Source: Ancylobacter novellus (GTDB taxonomy: Bacteria; Pseudomonadota; Alphaproteobacteria; Rhizobiales; Xanthobacteraceae). From it: a stretch of 40,871 bases of DNA. The translations under genes and the position numbers were made by a program. A model generated the notes under the pieces. It was not told where the DNA came from, did no database searches, and saw only the letters and a list, made by a program, of their open reading frames with translations. The stretch covers positions 1 to 40,871 of the forward strand of contig QFQD01000033.1 of the NCBI GenBank assembly GCA_003241485.1, given 5' to 3'. Below, piece after piece: positions 23,880 through 34,200 of this stretch (the first letter of the stretch is position 1; the number at the start of each line of letters is the position of its first letter).

Positions 23880-26171
23880 TCAGCGCACCGTGAGCTGGTA
23901 ATAGAGCGCCTCCAGTCGCTGCGGCAGCGCGGCGACGCGGGTGACGGCAAAGGTGTTGCGCCTCCCGAAAATTCCGGCTGCGGCCTGATCCGCCGCCTCC
24001 CCCAGCGCCACGCAGAACACGTCCAGCCCCTGTCCGCGCGCACGGGCGACGGCGTGCCGGGCATCCTCGACAAGGTACGCCGCATCCTCGACGTCAATGT
24101 CAGACGGTTCGCCATCCGTCACCACCACCAGCACGCGGCGATGATGGGCACGCGGCGCCAGCCGGGCCGTCCCGTGCCGCAGCGCGGCGCCAAGGCGCGT
24201 GGAATAGGCGGGCCGCACCCCCGCCAGCCTAGGCAGCGCCGCCTCCCAGCGTTCGTCGAAATCCTTGAGCGGTGTGATGCGCACATCCGCCCGGCCATTG
24301 GAGGCGAAGGCATCCGCCGCGAAGGAATCGCCCAGCCCGGCGAGCGACTCCCCGAGGAGGGCCACCGACAGCGCCGCGGTCGACAATACCGTTCCGCCCG
24401 TGGGCCCAACCGTATCCGCGGTCGATTGCGAGATGTCGAGCAGCAGCAGCAGCGCGACATCGCGGCCGCTCCGATGCCGGCTCATATGGACGCGCGGATC
24501 GGGCAGTTCGTGGAGACGCAGCGCCTGCATCGCCTCCTGCGCCGCCTCCAGATCAAGCTCGTCACCCTGCAAACGCCGGCGCAGGCGTGTCGGGCGGTCA
24601 AGCCGCGCCCTGCGCACCAACGCGTCGATGCGGGCCCGCACACTGCGCGCCGCCGCGAGTTCCGCACGCAGCGTTTCAGTGGCGCCGTCGACGGCGGGAT
24701 AAAGTCGCACGGTGACATGGTCAGGCTGCTCGGCGCGTAGCCTGTGATGCCATTCCGGGTAAAGCGCGACGACAGCCCCCTCTTCCGGCGCGCGCGGCTG
24801 GGCGCGGGCGCGTTCGCCCGGCTCGGCCGGCGCATCGGACGAACCCGCGTCGATCTCCTCCTCGCGGATGCGCGCCGCCTCCACCTGCAATTCCAGCGCG
24901 TCGGTATTGTCGGGATCGACGTCTTCCCAATCGAACAATCCGAGCCCGTCGTCGCGATATAGCGGCTGCACGACATAGCCCTTCGCGTCGAAGGGAATGC
25001 GGAGCTGGCCGAGATCGTGACCGATGATGCGGGCGATCTCCGGCACGAAGGACTGGCGCCCAGGATCGGCCGCGAAAGCTTCGTCGAACAGGCGCCGCGC
25101 CTTGGCTATCCAGCCGTCGCCATCCTCAAAACCGGGTTCGGCGAGGCCCCGCGCCAGCCGCGCGAAGAGCGAGGGAACCGTCTGCGCCCGACGCGTCGGC
25201 GTGCCATGCCATCCCCCCCATAGCCGCGCCAGACCGGGATAGCGCCGGGCGGCAAGGCGCTCCACGCGCGCGTCCTCCAGCAGCGCGACAAGCGCGAGCT
25301 GCACCGGCTTCATGCGCCCGACCGCGAAGCGCGACGTCGTGAAAGCACGATGGCAGGCAGCGTGCAGAACCGCCGCCTCGAAGGCGGCCGGCGCCTCTTC
25401 CACCGACAGATCGGTGAAGCGCGCAGGCATCAGCAGCAATCCGCCGGCAAGACGTGTACGGCGCACGGCACGATCGGCGACCACCTGCACATCCGGCTCG
25501 AAACCGAACAGCGCGCGCGACACCTTGCGCAGCCGCTCTTCATGCGTCGCATAGCGCACCGCTCCCGCCTGTTCGGCGAGGCGCTGCCGGGCAAGGACAT
25601 CCGCGAGGCCGAAATAGGCCGCCCGCCGACGCCGGTCGGCCGGATAAAGCGCCAGCCCATCGGCGATCCAGCGCACCAGCCCGGGCGCATCCACAGCCGC
25701 GAGGATCTCGTCGAAGGCGTCGAGCAGCGGCAGGACGCCATCCGCCGCGCGTTCCGCGAGACCGGCCAACGCCCGCAGCACAGCGAGGGCATCGCCGTCG
25801 TCGCCGCCGTAGTGGACGCGGCCCGCGACGCTGTTCACGCTACGCCGCGCGACGGCGGCGCCGGCATGGCGGCAGAGCGTCCAGGTAGCCTCCCAGAAGT
25901 CGGGGAGCGCCTGTGCAGAGGTGCCCGGCAGCAGGCGTGCCTCCAGCGACCACATCGCCTCCATAAGGGCCGGGCCGGCATTGGCGTCGTACAGGGCCGC
26001 GACCGCGCGCGACCACCTCTCGGCCTCCGCCGCCCCCGCATGGCGCACGATCCGCCGATGGGCGGCGGCGAAGTGAGCGGCAAGTTCAGGACGTCCCGCC
26101 AGCCGTCGCGCCAGCGCCTCCCCCGCGCCAGCCGCTTCGTTCGGAATAGCGAGTGCCATGCCGCCGCTCAC
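23880..26171 (-). CDS. CbbO/NorD-type protein with C-terminal VWA domain
   Basis: A 763-residue protein. Residues about 1-560 are the helical CbbO/NorD-type region, with an acidic segment near residues 405-450. Residues about 571-763 form a von Willebrand A domain with an intact MIDAS metal site (DISQS at 579-583 and TDGEP further on). Family members pair with a CbbQ/NorQ AAA+ ring and recruit it to a target enzyme, as in Rubisco activation (CbbQO) or heme/non-heme iron nitric-oxide reductase maturation (NorQD). The GTG at 26171 overlaps the stop of the AAA+ gene; an ATG at 26159 is the alternative start. No Rubisco or nitric-oxide reductase gene is present, and the gene converges on the urease cluster, so the target may be the urease; that is inference. 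Confidence 0.85.
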   Translation of the reverse strand: MSGGMALAIPNEAAGAGEALARRLAGRPELAAHFAAAHRRIVRHAGAAEAERWSRAVAALYDANAGPALMEAMWSLEARLLPGTSAQALPDFWEATWTLCRHAGAAVARRSVNSVAGRVHYGGDDGDALAVLRALAGLAERAADGVLPLLDAFDEILAAVDAPGLVRWIADGLALYPADRRRRAAYFGLADVLARQRLAEQAGAVRYATHEERLRKVSRALFGFEPDVQVVADRAVRRTRLAGGLLLMPARFTDLSVEEAPAAFEAAVLHAACHRAFTTSRFAVGRMKPVQLALVALLEDARVERLAARRYPGLARLWGGWHGTPTRRAQTVPSLFARLARGLAEPGFEDGDGWIAKARRLFDEAFAADPGRQSFVPEIARIIGHDLGQLRIPFDAKGYVVQPLYRDDGLGLFDWEDVDPDNTDALELQVEAARIREEEIDAGSSDAPAEPGERARAQPRAPEEGAVVALYPEWHHRLRAEQPDHVTVRLYPAVDGATETLRAELAAARSVRARIDALVRRARLDRPTRLRRRLQGDELDLEAAQEAMQALRLHELPDPRVHMSRHRSGRDVALLLLLDISQSTADTVGPTGGTVLSTAALSVALLGESLAGLGDSFAADAFASNGRADVRITPLKDFDERWEAALPRLAGVRPAYSTRLGAALRHGTARLAPRAHHRRVLVVVTDGEPSDIDVEDAAYLVEDARHAVARARGQGLDVFCVALGEAADQAAAGIFGRRNTFAVTRVAALPQRLEALYYQLTVR

Positions 26172-26965
26172 AGGCAGGCAGCAACGATCGAGCGCAGCGC
26201 GCAGCGCGTGTCGCGATCATCGGTCAGGGCCGAGACGATAGTCATATCGCAGGCCTGACGTATCTCGACGCCGCGAGCGATCAGCTTGCCGGCGCGGATC
26301 AGCGTGCGGGTGGAGGCGCCTTCATCAAGACCATGCCCGCCAAGATTGCGCGAGGCGGCGGCAATGCGCACCAGCTTCTCGGCGATGTCCCGGCCGATAC
26401 CGGCTTCCTGCGCGATGATCGCCGTCTCGCGGCCGGCATCGGCGTAGGTGAAGTCGATGGCGGCGAAGCGCTGCTTGGTGGACTCCTTCAGGTCCTTGAC
26501 CGCGCTCTGGTAGCCGGGGTTGTAGGAGATCACGAGGAAGAAATCGGGATGGCTCGTCACCAGCTCGTTGCGCTTGTCGAGCGGCAGCACCCGGCGCTCG
26601 TCGGTGAGCGGATGGATCACCACGGTGGTGTCCTGCCGCGCCTCGACGATTTCGTCGAGATAGCAGATGGCCCCGTGGCGCACCGCTTCGGTCAGCGGCC
26701 CGTCGCGCCAGACCGTACCGTCGGCATCAAGCAGATAGCGACCGACGAGATCGGACGCGGTCATGTCCTCATGGCAGGCGACGGTGATGAGCGGGCGCTT
26801 CAGCCGCCACGCCATGTGCTCGACGAAACGGGTCTTGCCGCATCCCGTCGGCCCCTTGAGCATGAGCGGAATGCGCTCGGCATAGGCGGCCTCGAACAGC
26901 GCGACCTCGTCGGCGACGGGGGCATAGAACGGCTCTGCGGCTATCGCATACTGGTCGAGGTTCAT
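26168..26965 (-). CDS. CbbQ/NorQ/MoxR-type AAA+ ATPase
   Basis: A 265-residue AAA+ ATPase. Walker A is GPTGCGKT (38-45), Walker B CYLDEI (101-106), sensor 1 SYNPGYQ (147-153), and the pre-sensor insert region resembles CbbQ and NorQ closely. It should form hexamers that remodel a target protein with the help of the VWA partner encoded downstream (overlapping stop and start). AAGGAG precedes the ATG at 26965 by about ten bases, which fixes the start. Upstream lies a leader with tandem hairpins and a terminator like those in front of amiC and urtA. The P. aeruginosa amidase operon also contains an ATPase gene (amiB) of unresolved role, so an ATPase in an amide regulon has some precedent. Confidence 0.87.
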   Translation of the reverse strand: MNLDQYAIAAEPFYAPVADEVALFEAAYAERIPLMLKGPTGCGKTRFVEHMAWRLKRPLITVACHEDMTASDLVGRYLLDADGTVWRDGPLTEAVRHGAICYLDEIVEARQDTTVVIHPLTDERRVLPLDKRNELVTSHPDFFLVISYNPGYQSAVKDLKESTKQRFAAIDFTYADAGRETAIIAQEAGIGRDIAEKLVRIAAASRNLGGHGLDEGASTRTLIRAGKLIARGVEIRQACDMTIVSALTDDRDTRCALRSIVAACL

Positions 26966-27007
26966 GCGGCGCGGCTCCTTGCGGCCCGTGTGACGCGAGC
27001 CGGAAAT

Positions 27008-27046
27008 AAAAAAGCCCCGCCCGAGCCGGCAGGCTCGGTGCGAGGC
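27008..27046 (-). terminator. Intrinsic terminator (attenuator) in the AAA+ leader
   Basis: Minus strand: GCCTCGC pairs with GCGGGGC (one T-G pair), and inside it CCGAGCC pairs with GGCTCGG around the loop TGCC, followed by TTTTTT (27013-27008). It is a long, stable stem with a full T-run. It lies 42 bases before the AAA+ ATG, which makes it an attenuator of that gene. Confidence 0.9.
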
Positions 27047-27081
27047 GTCATCGCCAGATCCCGGCACGACACTGTGCGGGG
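27008..27081 (-). promoter_or_regulatory. ANTAR-type antitermination leader upstream of the AAA+/VWA operon
   Basis: Read on the minus strand. Hairpin 1 (27081-27060): CCC pairs with GGG, then a C/C mismatch, then GCAC and GTGC hold the hexaloop AGTGTC (27073-27068). This is the same loop as in the amiC leader, with A1 and G4. Hairpin 2 (27055-27044): GGC and GCC enclose GATGAC, with G at position 4. Its 3' arm is the first part of the terminator stem (from 27046), so hairpin 2 and the terminator exclude each other. The order, the four-base linker and the overlap match the other two leaders. AmiR should therefore control this operon too. Confidence 0.8.
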
Positions 27082-27093
27082 AGATGTGAGTGA

Positions 27094-27122
27094 ATAGTGC
27101 CGAAGGCCGGTTCCGCCGGCAA
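27094..27122 (-). promoter_or_regulatory. Candidate sigma-70-type promoter for the AAA+/VWA leader
   Basis: On the minus strand TTGCCG (27122-27117) and CACTAT (27099-27094) are 17 bases apart. Transcription would start near 27087, about six bases before hairpin 1, the same spacing as in the amiC leader. The hexamers match the consensus only partly. Confidence 0.3.
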
Positions 27123-27238
27123 GCGGTTTGACGCCGGTACAACAGGGCGCGACGAAAATTCCGGGCGGCGGTGCGGCCAAAGCCCCGCGATGACCTGCCT
27201 GGGCGCTCGGCGAAAGCACCGGTCCGATGCCGGGCACC

Positions 27239-28123
27239 TCAGGCCAGCTGCGGTTGCGCCTTCTTCAATGCCGTCAGGAAGGTGAGAAAAACGACGGCGT
27301 AGAAGCGCATGAGGATCGCCTCCAGGGCCGGGCCGGCGCGATATCCGGCGCGGCCCGGATCGCTCAATGCAAGCCCCTTCGCCTCGGCGAGCTGCAGGAC
27401 AGTGCCGACATGCGCGCGAGAAACCGAGAACTGCCGCGCGAGGTGTGTCACCGACACCGTCTCGCCCGTCACGAGAATTGACACCAGCATGACAAGGCCG
27501 GCGTCGCGCTCGGCCAGAGCGAGCAGTTCGGGGGCGGCGTCGAACACGCGCAGCCCCTGCCTGAAGCAGTCTGCCATGGTGTGCGTGCACGGGCCGAACA
27601 GCGCCGCGTCCGGCAGGTCGCGGGCAGCATCGGCCGCCGCCGGGTCGATATGGGCAATCGCGGCGAACATGCCGTTCCAGCGCTCACGGTGCATCTGCAG
27701 AAGCGCCGCGGTCGGCATCAGACGTTCCTTTGTGCCCTCTTCGGTGCAGGCCGTGAGCAGTTTCTTGAAGCGCAACGCGGCAAGGAAAGCCGTGGCACGT
27801 CCGGCGCTGCAGACACCCAGAGCCACCACCTCGCGGCGCAGGCGTGCGCCGGTCACGCCCCTGCCGCCGCTCTCGGTGAAATGCAGATCCAGAATAAGCA
27901 GCACCGCCAGAAACCGCCCGCGATCATTCAGCAGCCGGTTGCGCAGCCAGTTGCCATCATAGAGCCGCACGGCGTTGGCGGCGGCCGCGTGAATGGCCGC
28001 CGGAAATCCCGGCGCGGCCATGAGGTCGTTGATCGCCTCCGCGCCGAACATCCTCACGACAGACTCGGGGAAGGAAGCCGCCGCCCCGGGTGCCGCGCTG
28101 ATGATCGAAGCCGCTTCGTGCAT
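27239..28123 (-). CDS. Predicted winged-helix DNA-binding protein of unknown family
   Basis: A 294-residue Ala-rich protein that I do not recognise as a named family. The C-terminal third contains a probable helix-turn-helix (VSVTHLARQFSVSRAHVGTV, then QLAEAKGLALSD as a possible wing). A second similar helical segment lies at about residues 90-135 (RLRREVVALG, then AGRATAFLAALRFKKLL). No membrane segment or signal peptide is convincing. A GTG at 28165 would extend it by 14 residues; the ATG at 28123 has GGA six bases upstream and is preferred. It lies upstream of the AAA+ leader on the same strand and divergent from the giant autotransporter, so it could regulate either side. A regulatory role is inference. 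Confidence 0.55.
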   Translation of the reverse strand: MHEAASIISAAPGAAASFPESVVRMFGAEAINDLMAAPGFPAAIHAAAANAVRLYDGNWLRNRLLNDRGRFLAVLLILDLHFTESGGRGVTGARLRREVVALGVCSAGRATAFLAALRFKKLLTACTEEGTKERLMPTAALLQMHRERWNGMFAAIAHIDPAAADAARDLPDAALFGPCTHTMADCFRQGLRVFDAAPELLALAERDAGLVMLVSILVTGETVSVTHLARQFSVSRAHVGTVLQLAEAKGLALSDPGRAGYRAGPALEAILMRFYAVVFLTFLTALKKAQPQLA

Positions 28124-28254
28124 AGGCGATCCGACGATTCCAAAAAGTGACGTTGCGTATAACACACGCGGTCTTCAAACCTTAGCCGGGGATCCTCCTC
28201 GCTCTCTCGGCGCCATCGCAGCCGGGGACGCCCGCTGTGGAGTTAGGGACGCGC

Positions 28255-31200
28255 ATGACTGGCCTGACGTTGCTTCTGCGGAATCCGAAGGCGGCTTCAC
28301 ATCATCAGCGCGTGCCCCTGCAGTTTTTGATGTCATCGGTCGCCCTGTGCGCGCTCGGCACGCCGGCCCTCGCCCAGAGCACCGCGCCGTCGATCGGCCC
28401 CACCGTCTTCTACACGCTGCAGGACACCGGCTCTAATGGCGGCGGGGGCAAGAATGCCAGCGGCAGCGATCTGTGCGTCGATGCACCCACCGATGGCGGC
28501 GGTGGCGGCACGGGCGGCCTCGTTATGGCCTGGCCCAGCTACAGTGGCTCTTCAAGCTATAACGGGACCATGGTCGTCGCGAGCTCGACCGGTGGCGCGG
28601 GCGGCACGGGGGGCAGCGGAAGCACCTGCGGCTACGCCGGCCGCGGCGGCGGCGGCGGCGGCAATGGCGGCGAAGTCCAGGTAGTCACCAACCAACCCGG
28701 CAACACCTACAGTTTCACCTCCTCCGGCATGGTCGTCTGGTCGCAGGGCGGTCGGGGCGGCAATGGCGGGTCAACAGGCTCGACCGAATATAATGGCGGC
28801 AATGGCGGTGCGGGCGGAAATGGCTCGGGCGTCATCGTAGACAACTATGTGAACATCAATGCCACCGGCTCCTCCGCCTATGGAATCTGGGCGCAGAGCA
28901 TCGGCGGACAGGGCGGCAATGGTGGCAACGAGACGAGTTCCATCAGCAGCGGCAATGGTGGACAGGCCGGCGCGGGCGGCGCAGGCGGCCAGGTAATTCT
29001 CTCCAATTACGTGAACGTATCGGCGCAACAGGCGACGGCCATCTTCGCCCAGAGCATTGGCGGGAATGGCGGCGATGGCGGCTCCGCCAATGGGTGGTTC
29101 GGCGGGGTGAGCGGCGGCGGCGGCTATGGCGGTGACGGCGGAAACATATCGGTCGTCCTCTATGGTCCGAACGTCAACCCGTTCGCCGTGGGCAGCACCA
29201 CCATCAGCACAGGCGGCAACGGCTCCTACGGCCTCTTCGCGCAAACCGTTGGCGGCGGCGGCGGCAATGCCGGCGTCGCGGCGGGGCTCACCGCTCTCGG
29301 CGGATCGGGCGGGCCGGCCGGCTATGGCGGCACGGTGTATGTGCGCAGCTATTCCGACATCTCGACTTCCGGCGCCTCATCGACGGGCATCTTCGCGCAG
29401 TCGATCGGCGGCGCGGGTGGCACGGGCGGCATGGCCTTCAGCGGCGCGCCCGGGCTCTCGGTGGCGATCGGCGGCTCCGGCGGCCTTGGCGGCGATGGCG
29501 ACACCGTATCGGTCCAGAGTTACGGCAACATTTGCACCGGCGGCACCTGCAGCGGCGCCAGCGCGCCGGCGAACAGTGCTGGCGGGGCCTTCGGCATTCT
29601 CGCCCAATCCGTCGGTGGCGGCGGCGGCGCGGGTGGGTTCGGCCTCTCGGGATCCGCCTCTCTGGTCGCGGGCACCGCCTTCGCCGTCGGCGGCACCGGC
29701 GGAAGTGGCGGTTACGGCGCCAACGTCTCTGTCCTCAACACCGGCAGCATCTCCACGCAGGAAATCAATTCCGCCGGCATTCTGGCCCAGTCCATCGGCG
29801 GAGGCGGCGGTTCGGGCGGCGGCTCGGTGGCATTGGCCCTGAGCGCAACGTCCGGCGCGGCCATCTCCCACGGCGGCTCGGGAGGAGCGGCCAGCAGCGC
29901 CAATGCGGTGACGGTGAACTGCACCGGGGGGGATGCCGGCGCGAACTACGGCGCCGCCTGCACGACCAGCGGCGCATTGATGCTGACCTCGTTCAATGGG
30001 GGCACCATCACCACCAACGGCACCGGCTCGGCCGGCATTGCGGCCCAGTCCATCGGCGGCGGCGGCGGACATGGCGGCTATGCGGTCTCGCTGTCGGGCA
30101 GCGCCGTCGCGGCCTTCTCCCTTGGGGTCGGCGGATCCGGCGGCGCGAGCGGCAATGGCGGCAACGTCTTTGCCGGTACGGGCGGGGTCGGCATCACCAC
30201 CAATGGGACGGATTCGCCCGGCGTGGTGGCGCAGTCGATCGGCGGCGGCGGCGGCAATGCCGGGGCCAGCATCTCCGGCAGCCTTTCGGAAGGTGCTTCC
30301 GTCGCTCTGGCCATCGGCACCAAGGGCGGCGCCGGCGGCTATGGCAGCACGGCCACGGCGGTCAATCAGGGCAGCAGCATCGTCACCACAGGCGATCGTT
30401 CGCCCGGTCTTCTCGCTCAGTCCATCGGCGGCGGCGGCGGAAATGGCGGCGCGGCGGTTTCGGCGACCGCCGGCGAGGTGGCCGCGGTCAGCCTCTCGCT
30501 CGGTGGCACCGGCGGAGCGGGCGGCTCCGGCGGCTGGGCGTATGCCTATAACGACACCAATTCGGGTCCGGCGGGCCCCACCAACATCACCACGAGCGGC
30601 TACCAGTCCAGCGCCATCGCCGTTCAGTCCATCGGCGGTGGCGGCGGCACGGGCGGCTACACCACATCGCTGCCTCTCTCGCTCGGCCCGACACTCGGCG
30701 CCAGCATTGGCGGGCTTGGCGGCAGCGGCAATTATGCCAACATCGCCTTCATCGAAAACGCAGGCGGCACCCTCACCGCCTCCGGCGGCGGCGCGGCGAT
30801 CATCCTCGGCCAGTCCATCGGTGGCGGTGGCGGCAATGGTGGTTTCGCCGCCAGCGGCAATGCCAGCCTGGAGGGCGCGGCAAGCCTGGCCGTGGGCGGC
30901 AGCGGCGGCGCCGGTTCGTTCGCGAACACGGTCTCGATCACCAATTATGGTGATCTGGTCTCCCCCGGCACGGTAACGGAAACCACATCCCAGCAGGTGG
31001 CGACCACCATCTATGTCACCCAGCAGGTGGTGACCTATGAACCGGTGCTGGTGTGCCCCGACTATTGCTATGAAGAGATGCAGGCGGTCATTACCACGCA
31101 GCAGGTTCCGGTGACGACCTATTCCACCGTTACCACGACGGCGACGGTGGCCAGCGGCGCAGCCATTTATGGCAATGCCCCCGGTATTCTGGGCCAATCC

Positions 31201-34200
31201 ATCGGCGGCGGCGGCGGTTCGGGCGGGTTTGCGGTGGGCGGCTCGGTTTCGGGGTCCTTCACCGCCGGCCTGGAAGTGGGCGGCTCCGGCGGCGACGGCG
31301 GTCAGGCCAGCGCGGTCACCATCTACAACAGCGCGAACGTGTCCCTTGTCGGCCCGCTCTCGGCCGGCCTGGTGGGCCAGTCACTGGGAGGAGCTGGCGG
31401 CACCGGCGGATTCGCGGTGGGCGCAGGTCTGTCGTCAGGCGCCGGCGCCACGACGACCATCGGCGGCGGCGGCGGCAGTGGCGGCACCAGCGGGGTGGTC
31501 ACCCTCACCCAGCTCAACGGCACCATCACCACGGCGGGCGAGCAGTCTCCCGCCATCCTCGCGCAGTCCATCGGCGGTTCCGGCGGCAGCGGCGGCTGGG
31601 ATATTGCCGGCTCTCTGGCCGGGGTTGGAACGGCAAGCGTGGGCCTCGGCGGCAGCGGCGGCAGTGGCGGCGTTGGCAATCAGGTGACGGTCTCCGCCGA
31701 CGGAGCCTTGACCACCAACGGCCTGATTTCGCCGGGCATTCTGGCGCAATCCATCGGCGGCAATGGCGGCAATGGCGGCTTCAGCGCCGGCGCGGCGGGG
31801 GCCATCGTCCTTGCAGCCGATGTCACCATTGGCGGCGGCGGCGGCACCAGCGGCAGCGCGGGCGCCGTGACCGTGACCGGCAGCGATCTCATCACCACCT
31901 TGCTCTCCCAGTCGCCGGGCATTCTGGCGCAATCCATCGGCGGCTCGGGCGGTAATGCTGGCTTCGCCATCTCCGGCTCGGGCTCCACCGGCGGCGGCGA
32001 TGCGAAGGTGTCAGTGGGCGGCGCCGGGGCGACCGGGGGCGGCGGCGGATCCGGGCAGGATGCCGGCAGTGTCACGATCACCGCGGTGGACATCTCGACC
32101 AACGGCTATCTCTCCGCCGGCATCCTCGCCCAGTCCATCGGCGGCGCCGGTGGCAATGGCGGATCGAGCCGCGCCTTCAGCCTTTCCGGCGTCAGCGACA
32201 GCACCGACGGCGTGGCGGCGAGTGTTGCCATCGGCGGCAGCGGCGCGTCGGGCGGCGACGGCGCCTCGGTGCAGGTGACGCAGAACGGCACGATCGTCAC
32301 CGGCTCGTCCGGCCTGTTCAGCGACCAGTCCGCCGGCATCGTCGCGCAATCCATCGGCGGCTCGGGCGGAAATGGCGGTTCGGCGGACGCCAATGCGGCC
32401 TCGACCACCACGTCGGTCGCACTCGCCATCGGCGGCGGCGGCGCGGATGGCGGTGCAGGCAACACCGTGACCGTCAACACCAACGCAAACGGTGGCGGCG
32501 GCATCACCACGATGGGGCTGCACTCGTCCGCCATCCTCGCCCAGTCCATCGGCGGCGGCGGCGGCAATGGCGGCTGGACGCAGGCCACCGCCTCCAGCAA
32601 TGACTACGCGGCGGGTCTCGCCATTGGTGGCTTCGGCGGCGGCGGCGGCGACGCCGACAGCGTGACCGTAAACAGCGGCGGGACGCTGGTGACCTATGGC
32701 GCGCTGTCCTATGGCGTCCTCGCCCAGTCGATCGGCGGCGGTGGCGGCAATGGCGGCGCCGCGTCCAGCACGAGCGACGCCGGCGACGGGCAGGAACTTC
32801 AGGGCGGCGTGACCTCGGTTGCGGGAGCGGGGGCCGGACAGGACGCCAGCAATGTCAGTTCCGCCATCTCGGGCAGTTCCAGCAGCCAGCCGGAAAGCAG
32901 CGACGACGGCGCGGCCTCGGGCATCGCCGCGTCAGTGACGATCGGCGGTTTCGGCGGCACCGGCGGCACCGGCTCGACAGTGACGGTCAACAACACCGCG
33001 TCGATCATTACCTATGGCGACCAGTCCACGGCGATCCTCGCCCAATCCATCGGTGGCGGCGGTGGCAATGGCGGCGCCAGCAGTGCCAACGCCAGCGGGG
33101 ATTCCTATGCCGCCTCGTTCAGCCTCGGCGGCGGTGCGGGCGACGGTGGCGACGGCGGCACTGTCAGCGTCACCTCCTCCGGCTCCCTCCAGACGTCCGG
33201 CCTGCTCGCGGCGGGCATTTTCGCGCAATCTGTGGGTGGCGGCGGCGGCAATGGCGGCTCCTCGTCCAGCACGGCGGACAGCGGCGGGCAGGCCGCGGTC
33301 AGCATGAGCCTCGGCGCCTCCGGCGGCAGCGGCGGCGATGGCGGCGCGGTAACGGTGTACTCTTCCGTGCTGGCCTATGTGAACACGCTGGGTCCTAATT
33401 CGGCGGGCATTTTCGCCCAGTCCGTGGGCGGCGGCGGCGGCAATGGCGGTTCCAGCTCCGCCAGTTCCAGCGCGTTGTCCTCCAGCGGCTCGAGCGGGTC
33501 CTCCTCCAGCTCCACCGGTACCCTCTCCGGCTCCGCGAGCGGCAGCACGACGTCGGCATCGGCCGGCGCAAGCGGCGGCAGCAATGGAAGCCAGTCCGGC
33601 AGCGATGGCGGCTACTCGCTGGCGATGAGCCTTGGCGGCGGCGGCGGCACGGGCGGCGACGGTGGGGACGTGACGGTCACGAATGCCTATGTGGTTGCCA
33701 CAGGTGTCGACCTTACCGGCTCGACCACCCTGGTCGCGGCCGGGGACCATTCAGCGGCCATCTTCGCCCAGTCCGTCGGCGGTGGCGGTGGAAATGGCGG
33801 CTCCAGCACGACGAATTCCTCCGCCAGCGAAGCCTGCGTGGCGCTGTCCATCGGCGGTTCGGCCTCCGGCGCGGGCACGGGTGGAACGATCAACGTCACC
33901 ACGCAGGGAACGCTCTACACCGCCGGTTTCAACTCCAGCGCCGTGTTCGCCCAGTCAGTGGGCGGCGGCGGCGGCTCCGGCGGGGCCTCATCCACCACGT
34001 CCGGCAATGGCGGCACGGCCTCCATCGCGCTCGGCCTGGGCGGCAGCGGCAGCGGCGGCGGCTCGGGCGGCAATGTGACCGTCTCCGTCAACGCGCCGGC
34101 AAGCTGGAGCGGCCTTGCGACGGGGATCACCACGCTGGGCGACAGCTCCTATGGCATCTTCGCGCAATCGGTGGGCGGCGGCGGCGGGTTGGGCGGCGCG

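Noticed and set aside
23880..26965. AAA+/VWA pair as classical Rubisco (cbbQO) or nitric-oxide reductase (norQD) genes
   Set aside because: No cbbLS, norBC or related structural genes are in the window and the leader ties the pair to the amide regulon; gene symbols were therefore left empty.
29377..31197. Long minus-strand open frame (606 codons) opposite the giant autotransporter
   Set aside because: Its translation is a low-complexity Ala/Gly/Asp/Arg pattern produced by the complement of GGC repeats; no start site or domain is visible.
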